64,000 nucleotides of DNA, taken from a methanogenic archaeon ISO4-H5 (GTDB lineage: Archaea; Thermoplasmatota; Thermoplasmata; Methanomassiliicoccales; Methanomethylophilaceae). Location: contig CP014214.1 of the NCBI GenBank assembly GCA_001560915.1, positions 310,001 to 374,000 on the forward strand. Reading direction: 5' to 3'. Below, in pieces: positions 16,021 to 24,359 of the stretch. The position numbers were made by a program, and so were the translations under genes. Each line of letters starts with the position of its first letter. Position 1 is the stretch's first letter. The notes below the pieces were generated by a model. That model saw only the letters and a list, made by a program, of their open reading frames with translations. It made no database searches and had not been told where the DNA came from.

Positions 16021-16569
16021 TCAATCAAAGGCCGGCGTCGCATTATTGAGCAGATTGAGAAGATATTCGGAATAAAATCCGAACCGAACATCATTGACAG
16101 GGATAATGTCGTTTTCCATTGTATTGTGATCATGACAGTCAGCATTGTAGAGTCCGCGGTCTGCGAGCTCCCTGAACTGCTGAGACTGATCATTGAACAA
16201 TACGAATGCAAGATGCTCAGGATCCACGGTGAAATAGAACATATACCAACGGACTTCGGCATCATACGGTCCTGTTATGTGACGTATGGCTTTGTACACC
16301 GAACGATGGTCCCCGACGCCTCCGGATCTGATCTTGGGACTGCGGCTCCCGCCGTCCAGCATACTGATGGAATCGATGTATACTGGCAACCTATAGATTC
16401 TGCCATCATACCACAGCAGAGCATCGGCTACATGCCGATCGCCAAGGAATGCGAAAGAATGGTTACTAAGTCCAATATGGGTAAGATGTGAAGACCGCTT
16501 CTTACCCAACTCGGGCAAAGTCAGCTTCTTGAAGCTGATAGGCTGTTCCGGGTACATCTGGTAGGGCAT
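16021..16569 (-). CDS. Hypothetical protein following the second methyltransferase
   Basis: A 182-residue protein whose ATG overlaps the stop of the methyltransferase (TAATG). It contains HLTHIGLSNHSFAFL, RHVADALLWYDGRIY and a central RWYMFYFTVD. I do not recognise the family. Its place directly behind a methyltransferase, where restriction subunits often lie, makes a nuclease or specificity role possible but unproven. A plus-strand frame covering the same bases is judged a shadow, because this one continues the operon. Confidence 0.6.
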   Translation of the reverse strand: MPYQMYPEQPISFKKLTLPELGKKRSSHLTHIGLSNHSFAFLGDRHVADALLWYDGRIYRLPVYIDSISMLDGGSRSPKIRSGGVGDHRSVYKAIRHITGPYDAEVRWYMFYFTVDPEHLAFVLFNDQSQQFRELADRGLYNADCHDHNTMENDIIPVNDVRFGFYSEYLLNLLNNATPAFD

Positions 16570-17639
16570 TATGTCTCTAACCCAACATATACGAACAGAT
16601 AATATAAGATTGCGTAAACGGTGTTCACGCTGATTGCGTTGCCTGCTTGACGATAGAGTTGTGCATCGGATACACCCGCATCCCTCGCGTTCTCGACAAA
16701 ATAATCATGGAAACCCTGGAGACGGAATGCTTCCTCGGGCGTCAGGCGACGGATCTTCTGTTCGGCCAACTCCTCTTTGGTATATTTGGTGGCCAAATAC
16801 TCAATAGGATCGTCAGCGTAAATGAAATCATAACTGTAGTAATTATCCTCACATGCACGATGAAGTTTAGCCATCGTAGCCGTCAAGGGCCTGGCTATCA
16901 TCAGGTTGATTTCCGATCTCGACCTAAACGACTTGGAACCGTCGGCCAAAATCGTGGGTTTCACTCTGGCAGAGAGATAATACTTGATATCGAACGTTCT
17001 ATCCAGTATTTCGTATGTACTGTTCTGAATCATGAGGGATGTATCGGACTTGATGCCGTCAAATACCTTCTGAATGAGTCCAGCATCGAATACGAACCCA
17101 TCGAGTTTGTCTTTGCAGGCGAATATGAATATGCGGTTACGGGTTTGTGCCAGACCGAAATTTTTGGTGTTGAATGTATCATAGAGAACAGTCTGATATC
17201 CGCACTCTTTCAGTTTATCTTCAATCACGTCGATGGTCTTCTTATTGTTGTGAAGCTTGATATTTCTAACATTCTCGAGAAGGATGTATCTGGGTTTCTT
17301 CACCCGAAGAATCTGCACAATCTGGAAGAACATGGTGCCGCGGTCATCATCGAAACCCCGTTTCTTACCCATGAGTGAGAAAGGCTGACAAGGGAAACCG
17401 CCTGTAAGCAAATTGAAATCGGGGAGATACTCAATATTGGCCGGATCACTGTTGAATTCGACTATATCTCCCATATCGACTTCTCCGGAGGTGTCGAATA
17501 CAGAGTTGTATGTCTTCTTAGCGGCATCGTCGATCTCACTGTATCCGACAGAAGTCTGAGCGACACCGAAATCTTTCTCGAGAAGTGTCAAAGCCTGGCG
17601 AAAACCGCCGACGCCGGCAAAGAGCTCCAGGTGTTTCAG
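16569..17639 (-). CDS. DNA (cytosine-5) methyltransferase with apparent CTG start
   Basis: A C5 methyltransferase of 356 residues if it starts at CTG 17639. The SAM-binding motif LFAGVGGF, essential to the family, is encoded upstream of the first ATG/GTG/TTG-type codon in frame (TTG 17591). The only plausible start is CTG 17639-17637, which overlaps the upstream stop TGA as CTGA, the same geometry as the ATGA, GTGA and TTGA couplings around it. Other motifs: GGFPCQPFS with the catalytic Cys, ENVRNIK, AQTRNRIFIF and RQAGNAISV. Its target specificity probably differs from that of the neighbouring enzyme. Confidence 0.85.
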   Translation of the reverse strand: MKHLELFAGVGGFRQALTLLEKDFGVAQTSVGYSEIDDAAKKTYNSVFDTSGEVDMGDIVEFNSDPANIEYLPDFNLLTGGFPCQPFSLMGKKRGFDDDRGTMFFQIVQILRVKKPRYILLENVRNIKLHNNKKTIDVIEDKLKECGYQTVLYDTFNTKNFGLAQTRNRIFIFACKDKLDGFVFDAGLIQKVFDGIKSDTSLMIQNSTYEILDRTFDIKYYLSARVKPTILADGSKSFRSRSEINLMIARPLTATMAKLHRACEDNYYSYDFIYADDPIEYLATKYTKEELAEQKIRRLTPEEAFRLQGFHDYFVENARDAGVSDAQLYRQAGNAISVNTVYAILYYLFVYVGLET

Positions 17640-18775
17640 AGATATCTTATCAGCTCCTTTCCGATTGCTTCAGCTAATTTGACAGGGACCGCATTACCTA
17701 TCTGCCTATACCATTTATTCATGGGCCCCTGGAACTCAAAGTCGTCCGGAAATGTCTGTATCCTCGCAGCTTCACGGGGACTCAGGCCGCGCGGCTGAGT
17801 GGGGTGGATGTACATGTTGCAGTCGTTCTGCATATGGGCGGTAATCGTCTTACAGATCGTGTCGGGAACGAGACGATAGTATTTGTCGGTGAAGACATCG
17901 TTACGCCTCTTGTAGGGCATGATATCTGCGATGGACGGGTCAAGAGAATTTGCACCTTGAGGAAGTCTTTTGAAGATCTCGACGTCCCTCGGCTGATTAT
18001 ATCTGTTCTTATGATTGAATAAGACCTCGATCTTCCGATCCCCGTTGATGAAACGCCTGAATTCAGTATCCTTGTAGGTATATCCGATACTGGTGAATCC
18101 GATATCCTCCCCTTCTCTGCCGGTATTGTTCTTTACCGTATTTGGTTTCAATTCCGGCAAGTCGCCAATAGCATCCTCCAAAGTGAATCTGGGACATTCG
18201 GAGGAATACTCGACTATGTTGTGAAGAAGCAACTTGGAAGATAACCCGATACGATTACCGATCAAGATGAATCTGACACGATTCTGGGGAACACCGAAGT
18301 CTTTGGCATTCAGGAGCGTATAATCTACATCGTACTCGTCACCCAGATATGTACGGATATCTTCCTTGATCTCATCTATTTTCTTTGCCATACCCCTAAC
18401 GTTCTCGATGAGGAAGAACTTGGGCCTGACCTCTTTCAAGAACTTGAGATATTCCTTATACAGAACATTACGAGGGTCATCAATGAGACGATGATTCCTG
18501 TTTGCATTGGAAAAACCTTGACAAGGTGGACCTCCGCAGACCAATGCGACGTCTTTGAATCTGTCCGTATAATCGGCGATGTGATTGTTGAGTGTGCGTA
18601 TATCGCCTTCATACACATCATTGGGGGAAATGGAATGATTGCAACGGAACGTCTCACAGGCGTACCGATCAAAATCCGATGCAAATATCAGATTGAATCC
18701 AGCATGTTCCATGCCAAGACTCAATCCTCCGCATCCGGAAAATAGATCAATGAAGTTGTAAGACCCCGAAGACAT
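17636..18775 (-). CDS. DNA (cytosine-5) methyltransferase
   Basis: A 379-residue C5 methyltransferase, first gene of the defence operon. Motifs in order: DLFSGCGGLSLG, CGGPPCQGFS with the catalytic Cys, IENVRGM, PQNRVRFILIG and a C-terminal RQIGNAVPV. The start is taken at ATG 18775; a TTG at 18796 would add seven unconserved residues. A TATA-like box at 18813-18819 puts transcription start about 15 bases upstream. Two methyltransferases in one operon suggest that two strands of an asymmetric site, or two sites, are modified. Confidence 0.95.
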   Translation of the reverse strand: MSSGSYNFIDLFSGCGGLSLGMEHAGFNLIFASDFDRYACETFRCNHSISPNDVYEGDIRTLNNHIADYTDRFKDVALVCGGPPCQGFSNANRNHRLIDDPRNVLYKEYLKFLKEVRPKFFLIENVRGMAKKIDEIKEDIRTYLGDEYDVDYTLLNAKDFGVPQNRVRFILIGNRIGLSSKLLLHNIVEYSSECPRFTLEDAIGDLPELKPNTVKNNTGREGEDIGFTSIGYTYKDTEFRRFINGDRKIEVLFNHKNRYNQPRDVEIFKRLPQGANSLDPSIADIMPYKRRNDVFTDKYYRLVPDTICKTITAHMQNDCNMYIHPTQPRGLSPREAARIQTFPDDFEFQGPMNKWYRQIGNAVPVKLAEAIGKELIRYL

Positions 18776-18812
18776 ACAATCTGTGCCCGTTCTCAAGATA
18801 TCAGGTCTCCTG

Positions 18813-18819
18813 ATTTAAA
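18813..18819 (-). promoter_or_regulatory. TATA box of the methyltransferase/GHKL operon
   Basis: TTTAAAT on the minus strand, about 40 bases before ATG 18775, with an inverted CAGGAGACCTG sequence just downstream. Confidence 0.5.
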
Positions 18820-18950
18820 GCTTGGGCAATACGTTTTTATCAGGGAACAAACAGAGGCAATCCTCGATAAAAAATCGAGTAAATCCAATCTGGGAAACGA
18901 ATTCTACATAAAATATTCCTCCTCTTAAAACTGTCAACCGAAACGACAGA

Positions 18951-18973
18951 GATGAAAAGGGAGCAATGCTCCC
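18951..18973 (-). terminator. Terminator of the virus-like operon
   Basis: The stem GGGAGC-att-GCTCCC is followed by TTTTCATC on the minus strand, eight bases after the last gene of the block that starts at 29863. Confidence 0.7.
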
Positions 18974-18980
18974 TTATTCA

Positions 18981-19316
18981 TCAATCACTGCCAAACAGTC
19001 TCTTCGTCCTCCTGATGAGTCCGTCGAGCCGCCTGACGGTCTTCCTGAGGCGAGGATTGTCCTTGTAGTCCCTCCGGATATTGCAGAGTCCGTCGAGCAG
19101 TTCGGAATCCTTTTGGTAGAGCTGGGACCTTAGGCATTCCCTGGTCTTCGTCCGCATGTCGTCGAAGGAGCCTCCGATAATGTCGGCGGCATCCATGTAT
19201 CCGTACGGATCGATGTCGAAGAGGGCGTCGTCTATATCGTTGACGAGGCGGTCCACCCTGCGTCTACGGTTCATCTCGGCCACGGACCGGACCTGTCTCG
19301 CGATGGGACGGGGCAT
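18981..19316 (-). CDS. Hypothetical basic protein, last gene of virus-like block
   Basis: A 111-residue Arg-rich protein with an N-terminal basic helix (MNRRRRVDRLVND) and a C-terminal basic coiled region ending RRTKRLFGSD. It could bind nucleic acid or be a structural component. It follows the previous gene without a gap and precedes the terminator. Family unknown. Confidence 0.6.
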   Translation of the reverse strand: MPRPIARQVRSVAEMNRRRRVDRLVNDIDDALFDIDPYGYMDAADIIGGSFDDMRTKTRECLRSQLYQKDSELLDGLCNIRRDYKDNPRLRKTVRRLDGLIRRTKRLFGSD

Positions 19317-19670
19317 TCACTTCCCCTCCATGTCGTCGAAGTCCTCGTCAAGCTCCCGGTCGGTGACATCGTGGATGCCGTGGCAGCAACAGTCGCATGA
19401 TCCGCAGCAGCCTTCATCACCGGCAGAAAGCTCCTCGGGACAGATCACGGAGTTCCCTATGCCTGTGGTCTCCTCAATTCCGTCGGCGATGGTAAGGAGG
19501 ATGTCGTCTACCTCGGCCTCGTCGAGGTCTTCCTTCATGGAGCATTCGTCGATGAGGGAGTTAATCAGGACGTCGATGGCCGTACCGCAGGGAAGACCCA
19601 GATCGTCGAAAAGGTCCTGGACCTTCTCAACGCATTCCTCCACGCGGAGGGCATACTCGTCGGGATTCAT
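19317..19670 (-). CDS. Hypothetical acidic protein with cysteine cluster
   Basis: A 117-residue protein, helical and strongly acidic, with a striking CCGSCDCCCHGIH motif near residue 90, which suggests metal or Fe-S binding. It overlaps the upstream gene by four bases (ATGA) and abuts the next. No family recognised. Confidence 0.6.
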   Translation of the reverse strand: MNPDEYALRVEECVEKVQDLFDDLGLPCGTAIDVLINSLIDECSMKEDLDEAEVDDILLTIADGIEETTGIGNSVICPEELSAGDEGCCGSCDCCCHGIHDVTDRELDEDFDDMEGK

Positions 19671-19894
19671 TCCTCCGCCTCCCTGATGAATTCGGAGATC
19701 TCCGCGACATCCTCCGCCTCTCCGCGGAGACCGTCGTCAAGCATGGAGGAGAGTACTGCCTCGCAGATGTCTGCGAAGGTCTTGTAGAACACCGCCTTGG
19801 GGATGTCGAGTCCGAAGACGAGCTCCCTGTTGCCGATCTGAATGCTGGCCCTGACAGCTACGCTGTCCCTGTTTCCTATGAATTCCTTATTCAT
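19667..19894 (-). CDS. Small hypothetical protein
   Basis: A 75-residue soluble acidic protein; the first half is beta-like (VAVRASIQIGNRELVFGL), the second helical. It is first of the three small genes after rep. A ribosome-binding-like AGGATAC lies just upstream of its ATG. Function unknown. Confidence 0.6.
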   Translation of the reverse strand: MNKEFIGNRDSVAVRASIQIGNRELVFGLDIPKAVFYKTFADICEAVLSSMLDDGLRGEAEDVAEISEFIREAEE

Positions 19895-20078
19895 GGTATC
19901 TTGTATCCTCCCGTCTCTGAGGCGGACGGGTTACCATGAACGGCCGTCGGCTGTCCTTTCGGATCTGCATGCCTGGGTCTTCCCGGTTCCTTTCACGGAT
20001 ATGCTGTCAGCAGTGATCCCGGACCGGGCGGTTCCTGTGCGTTATAACATTATTTTGTTATTTTCTGGTGAATGGGTT
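19895..20078. other. Gap after rep with a hairpin; possible replication origin
   Basis: This is the only sizeable gap within the block. It holds a stem CCCGTC-tctgaggcg-GACGGG (19910-19930) and, near 20045-20060, an AT-rich AACA...TGTT inverted repeat. HUH replicons often place the nick site near rep in a hairpin, but I cannot identify a nick motif. Confidence 0.35.
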
Positions 20079-21542
20079 TTATGCTTCCGCGGTCTCTCCG
20101 GCGGGCTTCTCCCCGTAGGCTTTCCTCTGCCTCCTGAGGACGGAGGCCTCATCATCGAAAGGCCCGTCGCAGATGATGTCGTTGTTCTGGGGCAATCCGA
20201 ATTCGAGTGTGGATGCGGCGAATGGAAGATGGCGTGCGAAGTCGGCGAGATTCATATCCGCCTCTCTCAGACGGTTCTTGTATCTCAGGAAGACAGTCTT
20301 CCAGAGCTGGATACTGCTGCCGAAGACTACGATGGCATTGTCCTGTATGTAGCGGACCATCTGTCCCTGATGATCGTCAGGACCGTCATACACCCTCAGC
20401 AGAGCTCCGCATTCCTCGCAGACACGGATCTTATACTGACGGTAATACCCCACAATCCTGATGGCCTTCCTGGATGCCCCGCCCCAGTAACGGATCTTGA
20501 GCTCCGTGCATAGAGGTCTCTTGGTCCATTCCAGCCAGTCAACTCCGGAGTAATCGCCGGCCAGACGGCCTTTCCCCCTGAGCAGGGCCTCATAATCCTC
20601 TTCGGTAGGATTGTCGGGCCATGCCAGGTCGAAGAATCTCTGTTCCCAGTCGATGTCGTCGGGATCCACCTCGGCGATGCCGATCGATGCATGCGTCAGA
20701 AGGTATGCCGCCGTATGCCTGATGGAGCGGATCTTCTCGCGGGGGTGGACCTTCTTGATGACCCATCCCGGATTGGCCTTTCTGAACGCAGTCGTATCTA
20801 TACGGCCGTAGCAGAGGATATGGAAGTGCGGGCTGAACGCCCACATATCCTCCTTCTGCCTCCACAGGTGCGGGACAGTGACGCCGGCCAGAGCCCCGAA
20901 GGCGGTCATGGAGTTGTCGATGTATCCGCAGAGGTCATCGAATTCAGGCTTGGTCTGAACCATGCGTTTGGCAAGTTCCTGGGGAGGGCTGACCACCCAG
21001 TGACCTATGTCCCCAACACGGGTGCCGGCCTTTTCGGAGAGCACCTTGAAAGACAGAAGCTGGTGTTCAACCTTTATTCCCTGCTTGATGCAGGTATCAT
21101 TCATGCATTCGGGGCATTTCCTGCTCCAGCAATGCTTACGCTTGCCCTTGCAGTGATGCTCCCTGTCCGATGGACAGGCAACATAGACGATTCCTCCCTA
21201 GAGGTTCCTGATGAATCCGCAGCCTTTATCCCGGGGGCGGTTCAGATCATGACCGGGCATCTGCCAAGAGATATACTGATGGTATTCCCACGGCCTTTCC
21301 TGACCGTCGCCTTCCTGACTACTTCCTGAATCCCCTGAGTACCCCCTGTTCAAATCTAAGGTACCCATGGCAGGATACGAAGGATCCTCTACAGGCAAAT
21401 GGAGTACATATTCCACGACAGGGTGTTGGGAGAGAGCTTTCTGCACCGCGAGATGATTGATCTCGGCAATCTCGAGCTTACGCTCGAAGGAACGGGTGCG
21501 TGCCTCTTCGGCTCTGATGTCGTAGTATTCCAAAGGATTCAT
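20079..21542 (-). CDS. rep: HUH replication initiation protein with in-frame TAG
   Basis: One frame of 488 codons interrupted by TAG at 21198-21200 (codon 115). Codons 121-150, just after the TAG, encode a zinc-finger-like cluster (VACPSD, HHCKGK, KHCWSRKCPEC, NDTC) with no ATG, GTG or TTG in frame before it. The HUH signature is SPHFHILCYG (239-243 region), and the Tyr motif is AAYLLTHAS (Y280), as in archaeal rolling-circle Reps. More Cys pairs (VCEECG) follow. Before the TAG is a 114-residue polar region. Alternatives: termination at TAG followed by GGGAGG and ATG 21184 opening a 27-codon frame that is coupled (ATGA) to ATG 21104, giving a Rep without the finger. Start 21542 overlaps the upstream stop. 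Confidence 0.7.
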
Positions 21543-22102
21543 GGAAGATCGGGGGAGGTTTCGGAGGCTCCCTGCTCCTGGTCATCTGGGGAGGCCGCGC
21601 CGTCGCCGAAGGCTCCGCCGCGGAAGGACGGCCGGCGGGCTTGGACGTGCGTCCGAGCGCCCGCGCGGCCTTTATTGGGTGCCGCCTGACGGCGGCCGTG
21701 GGGAATGGGGAAGGGTGGTGGACCGGGGGAGGACGGGGGCTCCGACGGATCACGGCCTCCCGCAGCACCCCTCCTGTCCGCACGGCGCTCCGTCCTTCCG
21801 TCGGAGATGTATGTCTCCACGGGTTCCGAAGGCGAAACCCACGAAGCGTAGTGGCTGAGACGGTCCAGGTACTTCGCCCTGGAGATCTCGGCCGCCATCG
21901 TCCGCTGGATATCGAATCCCTCGAGGAACCTCACCAGGGGGTGGTCGGAGACGCCCATCACCGCGTAGAACGCACGGCGGCGGAACATCAGGTCCGCATC
22001 CTCCGGATTGGAGAACGCAATCTCCGCCGGAAGGGGGACAGAGGACGCCAGCCTCGCTGACAGCAACCTGTCGGTCTCTTCGTCGCTGGTGAAGTTCAGC
22101 AC
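21539..22102 (-). CDS. Hypothetical protein with Pro/Arg/Gly-rich tail
   Basis: A 187-residue protein. The first 110 residues are helical and acidic; the rest is a low-complexity, very GC-rich tail (for example PSEPPSSPGPPPFP) that is probably disordered. The start is taken at GTG 22102, behind GGAGG and overlapping the end of the ATPase gene; upstream in-frame starts lie inside the ATPase coding region. No family recognised. Confidence 0.55.
   Translation of the reverse strand: MLNFTSDEETDRLLSARLASSVPLPAEIAFSNPEDADLMFRRRAFYAVMGVSDHPLVRFLEGFDIQRTMAAEISRAKYLDRLSHYASWVSPSEPVETYISDGRTERRADRRGAAGGRDPSEPPSSPGPPPFPIPHGRRQAAPNKGRAGARTHVQARRPSFRGGAFGDGAASPDDQEQGASETSPDLP
21700..21740 (+). other. G-rich tract with G-quadruplex potential
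   Basis: On the plus strand four or more runs of 3-5 G (GGGG, GGGG, GGG, GGGGG, GGGGG) occur within about 40 bases, inside the disordered tail of the gene at 21539-22102 and 160 bases upstream of rep. Confidence 0.5.
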
Positions 22103-22716
22103 AGTTTCGCCTCCCTGAACATCTTGGAATGGCGGTCGTCCCACCAATCGGTCACAGGGAGACCTATGGTCTCGTTGAACCTGGGGAAGAAGGTCCAGCT
22201 CCTCGGATCCGATTCAGGATCTATCCCGCACGCCCTGTCGATGTAGAAGTTGGCAAATGCCTGATCGACCCTGTGTTCGGGTCTCTCGTACTTCATATCG
22301 GCACCGTGCATCATCTTGTGGCAGACCACGACGTCCTGACTCCTCATGAAGGAGACATCGCACTCGCTCAGGTTCTGCACCGTGAAGGCAACGATGTTGC
22401 TCCTGTGCGAAATGATTCCGAGCCACTTGGAGAGCGTCGGGTCTTTGGAGGATCCGCGGGCGTTGAACACCCTCGAGACATCCTCGATGACGCATATCGA
22501 ACCCACCGGGACCTCGGAGGCCTTGGAGACCTTCGAGTAGTTGTCAGGGAAGATCGAGATATCGAAATCCATCGGGTCCATCATGCACACGGGACGTCCG
22601 GGCTGCCATAGTGCCAGCATGCTGTGGAGAGTTGCCGATTTGCCGGTCTTCCCGGATCCGACGACGGCGATGATTCCGTGTTCCATCCCGCTGATGTAGT
22701 CGGCGGTCCTGCTCAT
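22096..22716 (-). CDS. P-loop ATPase, candidate virion packaging or assembly ATPase
   Basis: A 206-residue protein. Walker A is at 20-27 (GSGKTGKS), Walker B-like at about 73-79 (ICVIEDV), followed by a Gln/His-containing sensor region (IISHRSNIVAFTVQNL). The size and order resemble FtsK/HerA-type packaging ATPases and Zot-like assembly ATPases of small viruses. The start ATG 22716 overlaps the stop of the upstream membrane protein gene (ATGA). The pairing with that membrane protein suggests action at the cell envelope. Confidence 0.65.
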   Translation of the reverse strand: MSRTADYISGMEHGIIAVVGSGKTGKSATLHSMLALWQPGRPVCMMDPMDFDISIFPDNYSKVSKASEVPVGSICVIEDVSRVFNARGSSKDPTLSKWLGIISHRSNIVAFTVQNLSECDVSFMRSQDVVVCHKMMHGADMKYERPEHRVDQAFANFYIDRACGIDPESDPRSWTFFPRFNETIGLPVTDWWDDRHSKMFREAKLC

Positions 22717-23513
22717 TCCACACCGCCTCCCATGTCCTCCGCGGGGAAACCATCGGCGTATCCGTCGGGATAGCCCTTGGGCGGGACGTCGGAGGGTGTG
22801 GTACCAGGATTCCTCCTGCCGGCCACTCCGTGCTTCCCGAAGTCCACGTCCTTGAATCCCATGACCTCGGCGAGGCCGTCGAGGTTGTCTCTTACGGATT
22901 TCCTCGCGTAGCCGAGACCGATGATGTGGGGATGGCTCATGAGTTCGAGATTCTCCTCGAGGACCTCGGAGAGGGTATCGTCCCATTTGACGAAGGCATC
23001 CTCTCTGGTCATCACCTCGATTGGGTTGAGCTCATGCACCCAGCCGTAATCGATGACCCCCTTGTCGGGATCGAGGTTACGGGCCAGATAGAGCGGGAAT
23101 CCGCTGAGGGTGTGGTAGACGACATTGTTGCCGGACTGGTTGAACTGGGCGTATACCTTGTCGGGAATGAAGAGGACCCTGAAGGTGTGGTTGTCCACAT
23201 CGAGAAGGGTGACGTACCGTCCAGAAGGACGGAAGAGGTTCTCCACCGTCCATTGGGCGAATCCCCATCCGAGGATGGGTCCGAGGATCAGCGGCCACCA
23301 TTCTCCGAAGAAGGCCACGGCCTCGTCGAAGGCGAAGATACAGACCAGGTAGGAAACGATGAGCCCCCCGTAGAGGACTATCGATCTGCCATTGGCCAAG
23401 ATCCGGCCGAGATACAGGTCGTACCATCTCCCGGAAGGTGCAGGAGATGGAGCACCCGTCTCTTCGGAGTATCCGTCAAAACGGTCGGTGCCGGTTTCCT
23501 GTTCAGAGGACAT
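22713..23513 (-). CDS. Membrane protein of the virus-like block
   Basis: A 266-residue protein with two hydrophobic segments (about 43-62 and 70-90, the second with PLILGPILGWGFAQW), then a large soluble domain and a Gly/Pro-rich tail. The start is set at MSSEQETG, 11 bases inside the preceding gene. It is likely a membrane anchor or assembly partner for the ATPase encoded next. No family recognised. Confidence 0.6.
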   Translation of the reverse strand: MSSEQETGTDRFDGYSEETGAPSPAPSGRWYDLYLGRILANGRSIVLYGGLIVSYLVCIFAFDEAVAFFGEWWPLILGPILGWGFAQWTVENLFRPSGRYVTLLDVDNHTFRVLFIPDKVYAQFNQSGNNVVYHTLSGFPLYLARNLDPDKGVIDYGWVHELNPIEVMTREDAFVKWDDTLSEVLEENLELMSHPHIIGLGYARKSVRDNLDGLAEVMGFKDVDFGKHGVAGRRNPGTTPSDVPPKGYPDGYADGFPAEDMGGGVE

Positions 23514-23613
23514 CCCTGACCTCCGTCTCCGCCTGTTCGCGGTAGACATTGAAGAAATACCTGAACGTGACGGCGAACCCGACAATCATCCCGAAGATGA
23601 CCCAGACAGTCAT
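23503..23613 (-). CDS. Tiny single-span membrane protein
   Basis: 36 residues: MTVWVIFGMIVGFAVTF forms one membrane span, followed by a charged tail. The start is chosen at ATG 23613, one base after the preceding stop, in line with the tight spacing of the block; the longer frame from 23715 would lie over the previous gene. Confidence 0.55.
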   Translation of the reverse strand: MTVWVIFGMIVGFAVTFRYFFNVYREQAETEVRDVL

Positions 23614-23614
23614 A

Positions 23615-23788
23615 TCAGGCACCTCCGAGACCGTCGCGGAAGATGAATCCCGCAGCGAAGCAGATGAGTCCCGATACGGTGAGGAATCCCCAGATGTGAT
23701 CCGAGCCGATGGCATCGGCCGCCATGGGTGCGAGCCACGCGCTGCCTGCCAGGAGGGAGATACCGGCTATGATATGCCTGAGCTTCAT
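23615..23788 (-). CDS. Small two-span membrane protein
   Basis: 57 residues with two hydrophobic stretches (HIIAGISLLAGSAWLAPMAA and IWGFLTVSGLICFAAGFIF). The ATG at 23788 is one base after the preceding stop. It is a candidate minor virion protein. Confidence 0.55.
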   Translation of the reverse strand: MKLRHIIAGISLLAGSAWLAPMAADAIGSDHIWGFLTVSGLICFAAGFIFRDGLGGA

Positions 23789-23789
23789 G

Positions 23790-24359
23790 TCAGTACCTCC
23801 TCGGTCTTGCACCGTCAGAGAACGAATTGATAGCCAGCAGGGTCAGGAAGAAGATACTGGCGAAGATCAGGACGAACTTAGCACCGCTCTCGTAGGCAGA
23901 AGCGGAAACCGAGAAACTGCAAGAGGGAGGCTTGGTGAAGTCGTCCTCTTCTTCATTCTCGTAGGATCCGCGTCCGTTCTCCGCCACACTGACGTAGCCC
24001 CAGGGATGGGCCGGTTGGTAGTCCGGAGCGAGTACGCCTGCAACGTATTCGTCCTCATCGAAGGACCCGCCCATCTCGGAACCGGGAACGTCGGTGACCG
24101 TGGGCAGTTCTCCGCCTTCGTAATAGTCAGCGGCCTGCTGGGGAGTCACGGAAGGAGTGATTACCTTGGGAGTCTCGGGCTGGACCTGGCGGGGGCTTTC
24201 GTCCCCGTCGGAATGGGTCCACTGGTAGAAGGGCGAGTCCTCGCTGATACCCATGTTGTCGGAGGCCATGGCCCCGGCGATCATGAGTCCTGCGGTGATG
24301 GCAATGGCGGCTGCCCAACCGGGAGGACCGAGGAGAGCGAGTCCGAACTGGAAAGCCAT
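23790..24359 (-). CDS. Membrane-anchored hypothetical protein
   Basis: A 189-residue protein with an N-terminal hydrophobic segment (WAAAIAITAGLMIAGAMA), an acidic Pro-rich middle and a C-terminal span (FVLIFASIFFLTLLAI) followed by Arg residues. The stop/start overlap with the upstream gene is TGATG. Probably a virion membrane or spike-base protein; no homologue recognised. Confidence 0.6.
   Translation of the reverse strand: MAFQFGLALLGPPGWAAAIAITAGLMIAGAMASDNMGISEDSPFYQWTHSDGDESPRQVQPETPKVITPSVTPQQAADYYEGGELPTVTDVPGSEMGGSFDEDEYVAGVLAPDYQPAHPWGYVSVAENGRGSYENEEEDDFTKPPSCSFSVSASAYESGAKFVLIFASIFFLTLLAINSFSDGARPRRY

Noticed and set aside
15763-16491. A 242-codon plus-strand frame
   Set aside because: It lies opposite the 16021-16569 gene, which continues the minus-strand operon with an overlapping start; the plus frame has no family resemblance and spans an AT-rich gap.
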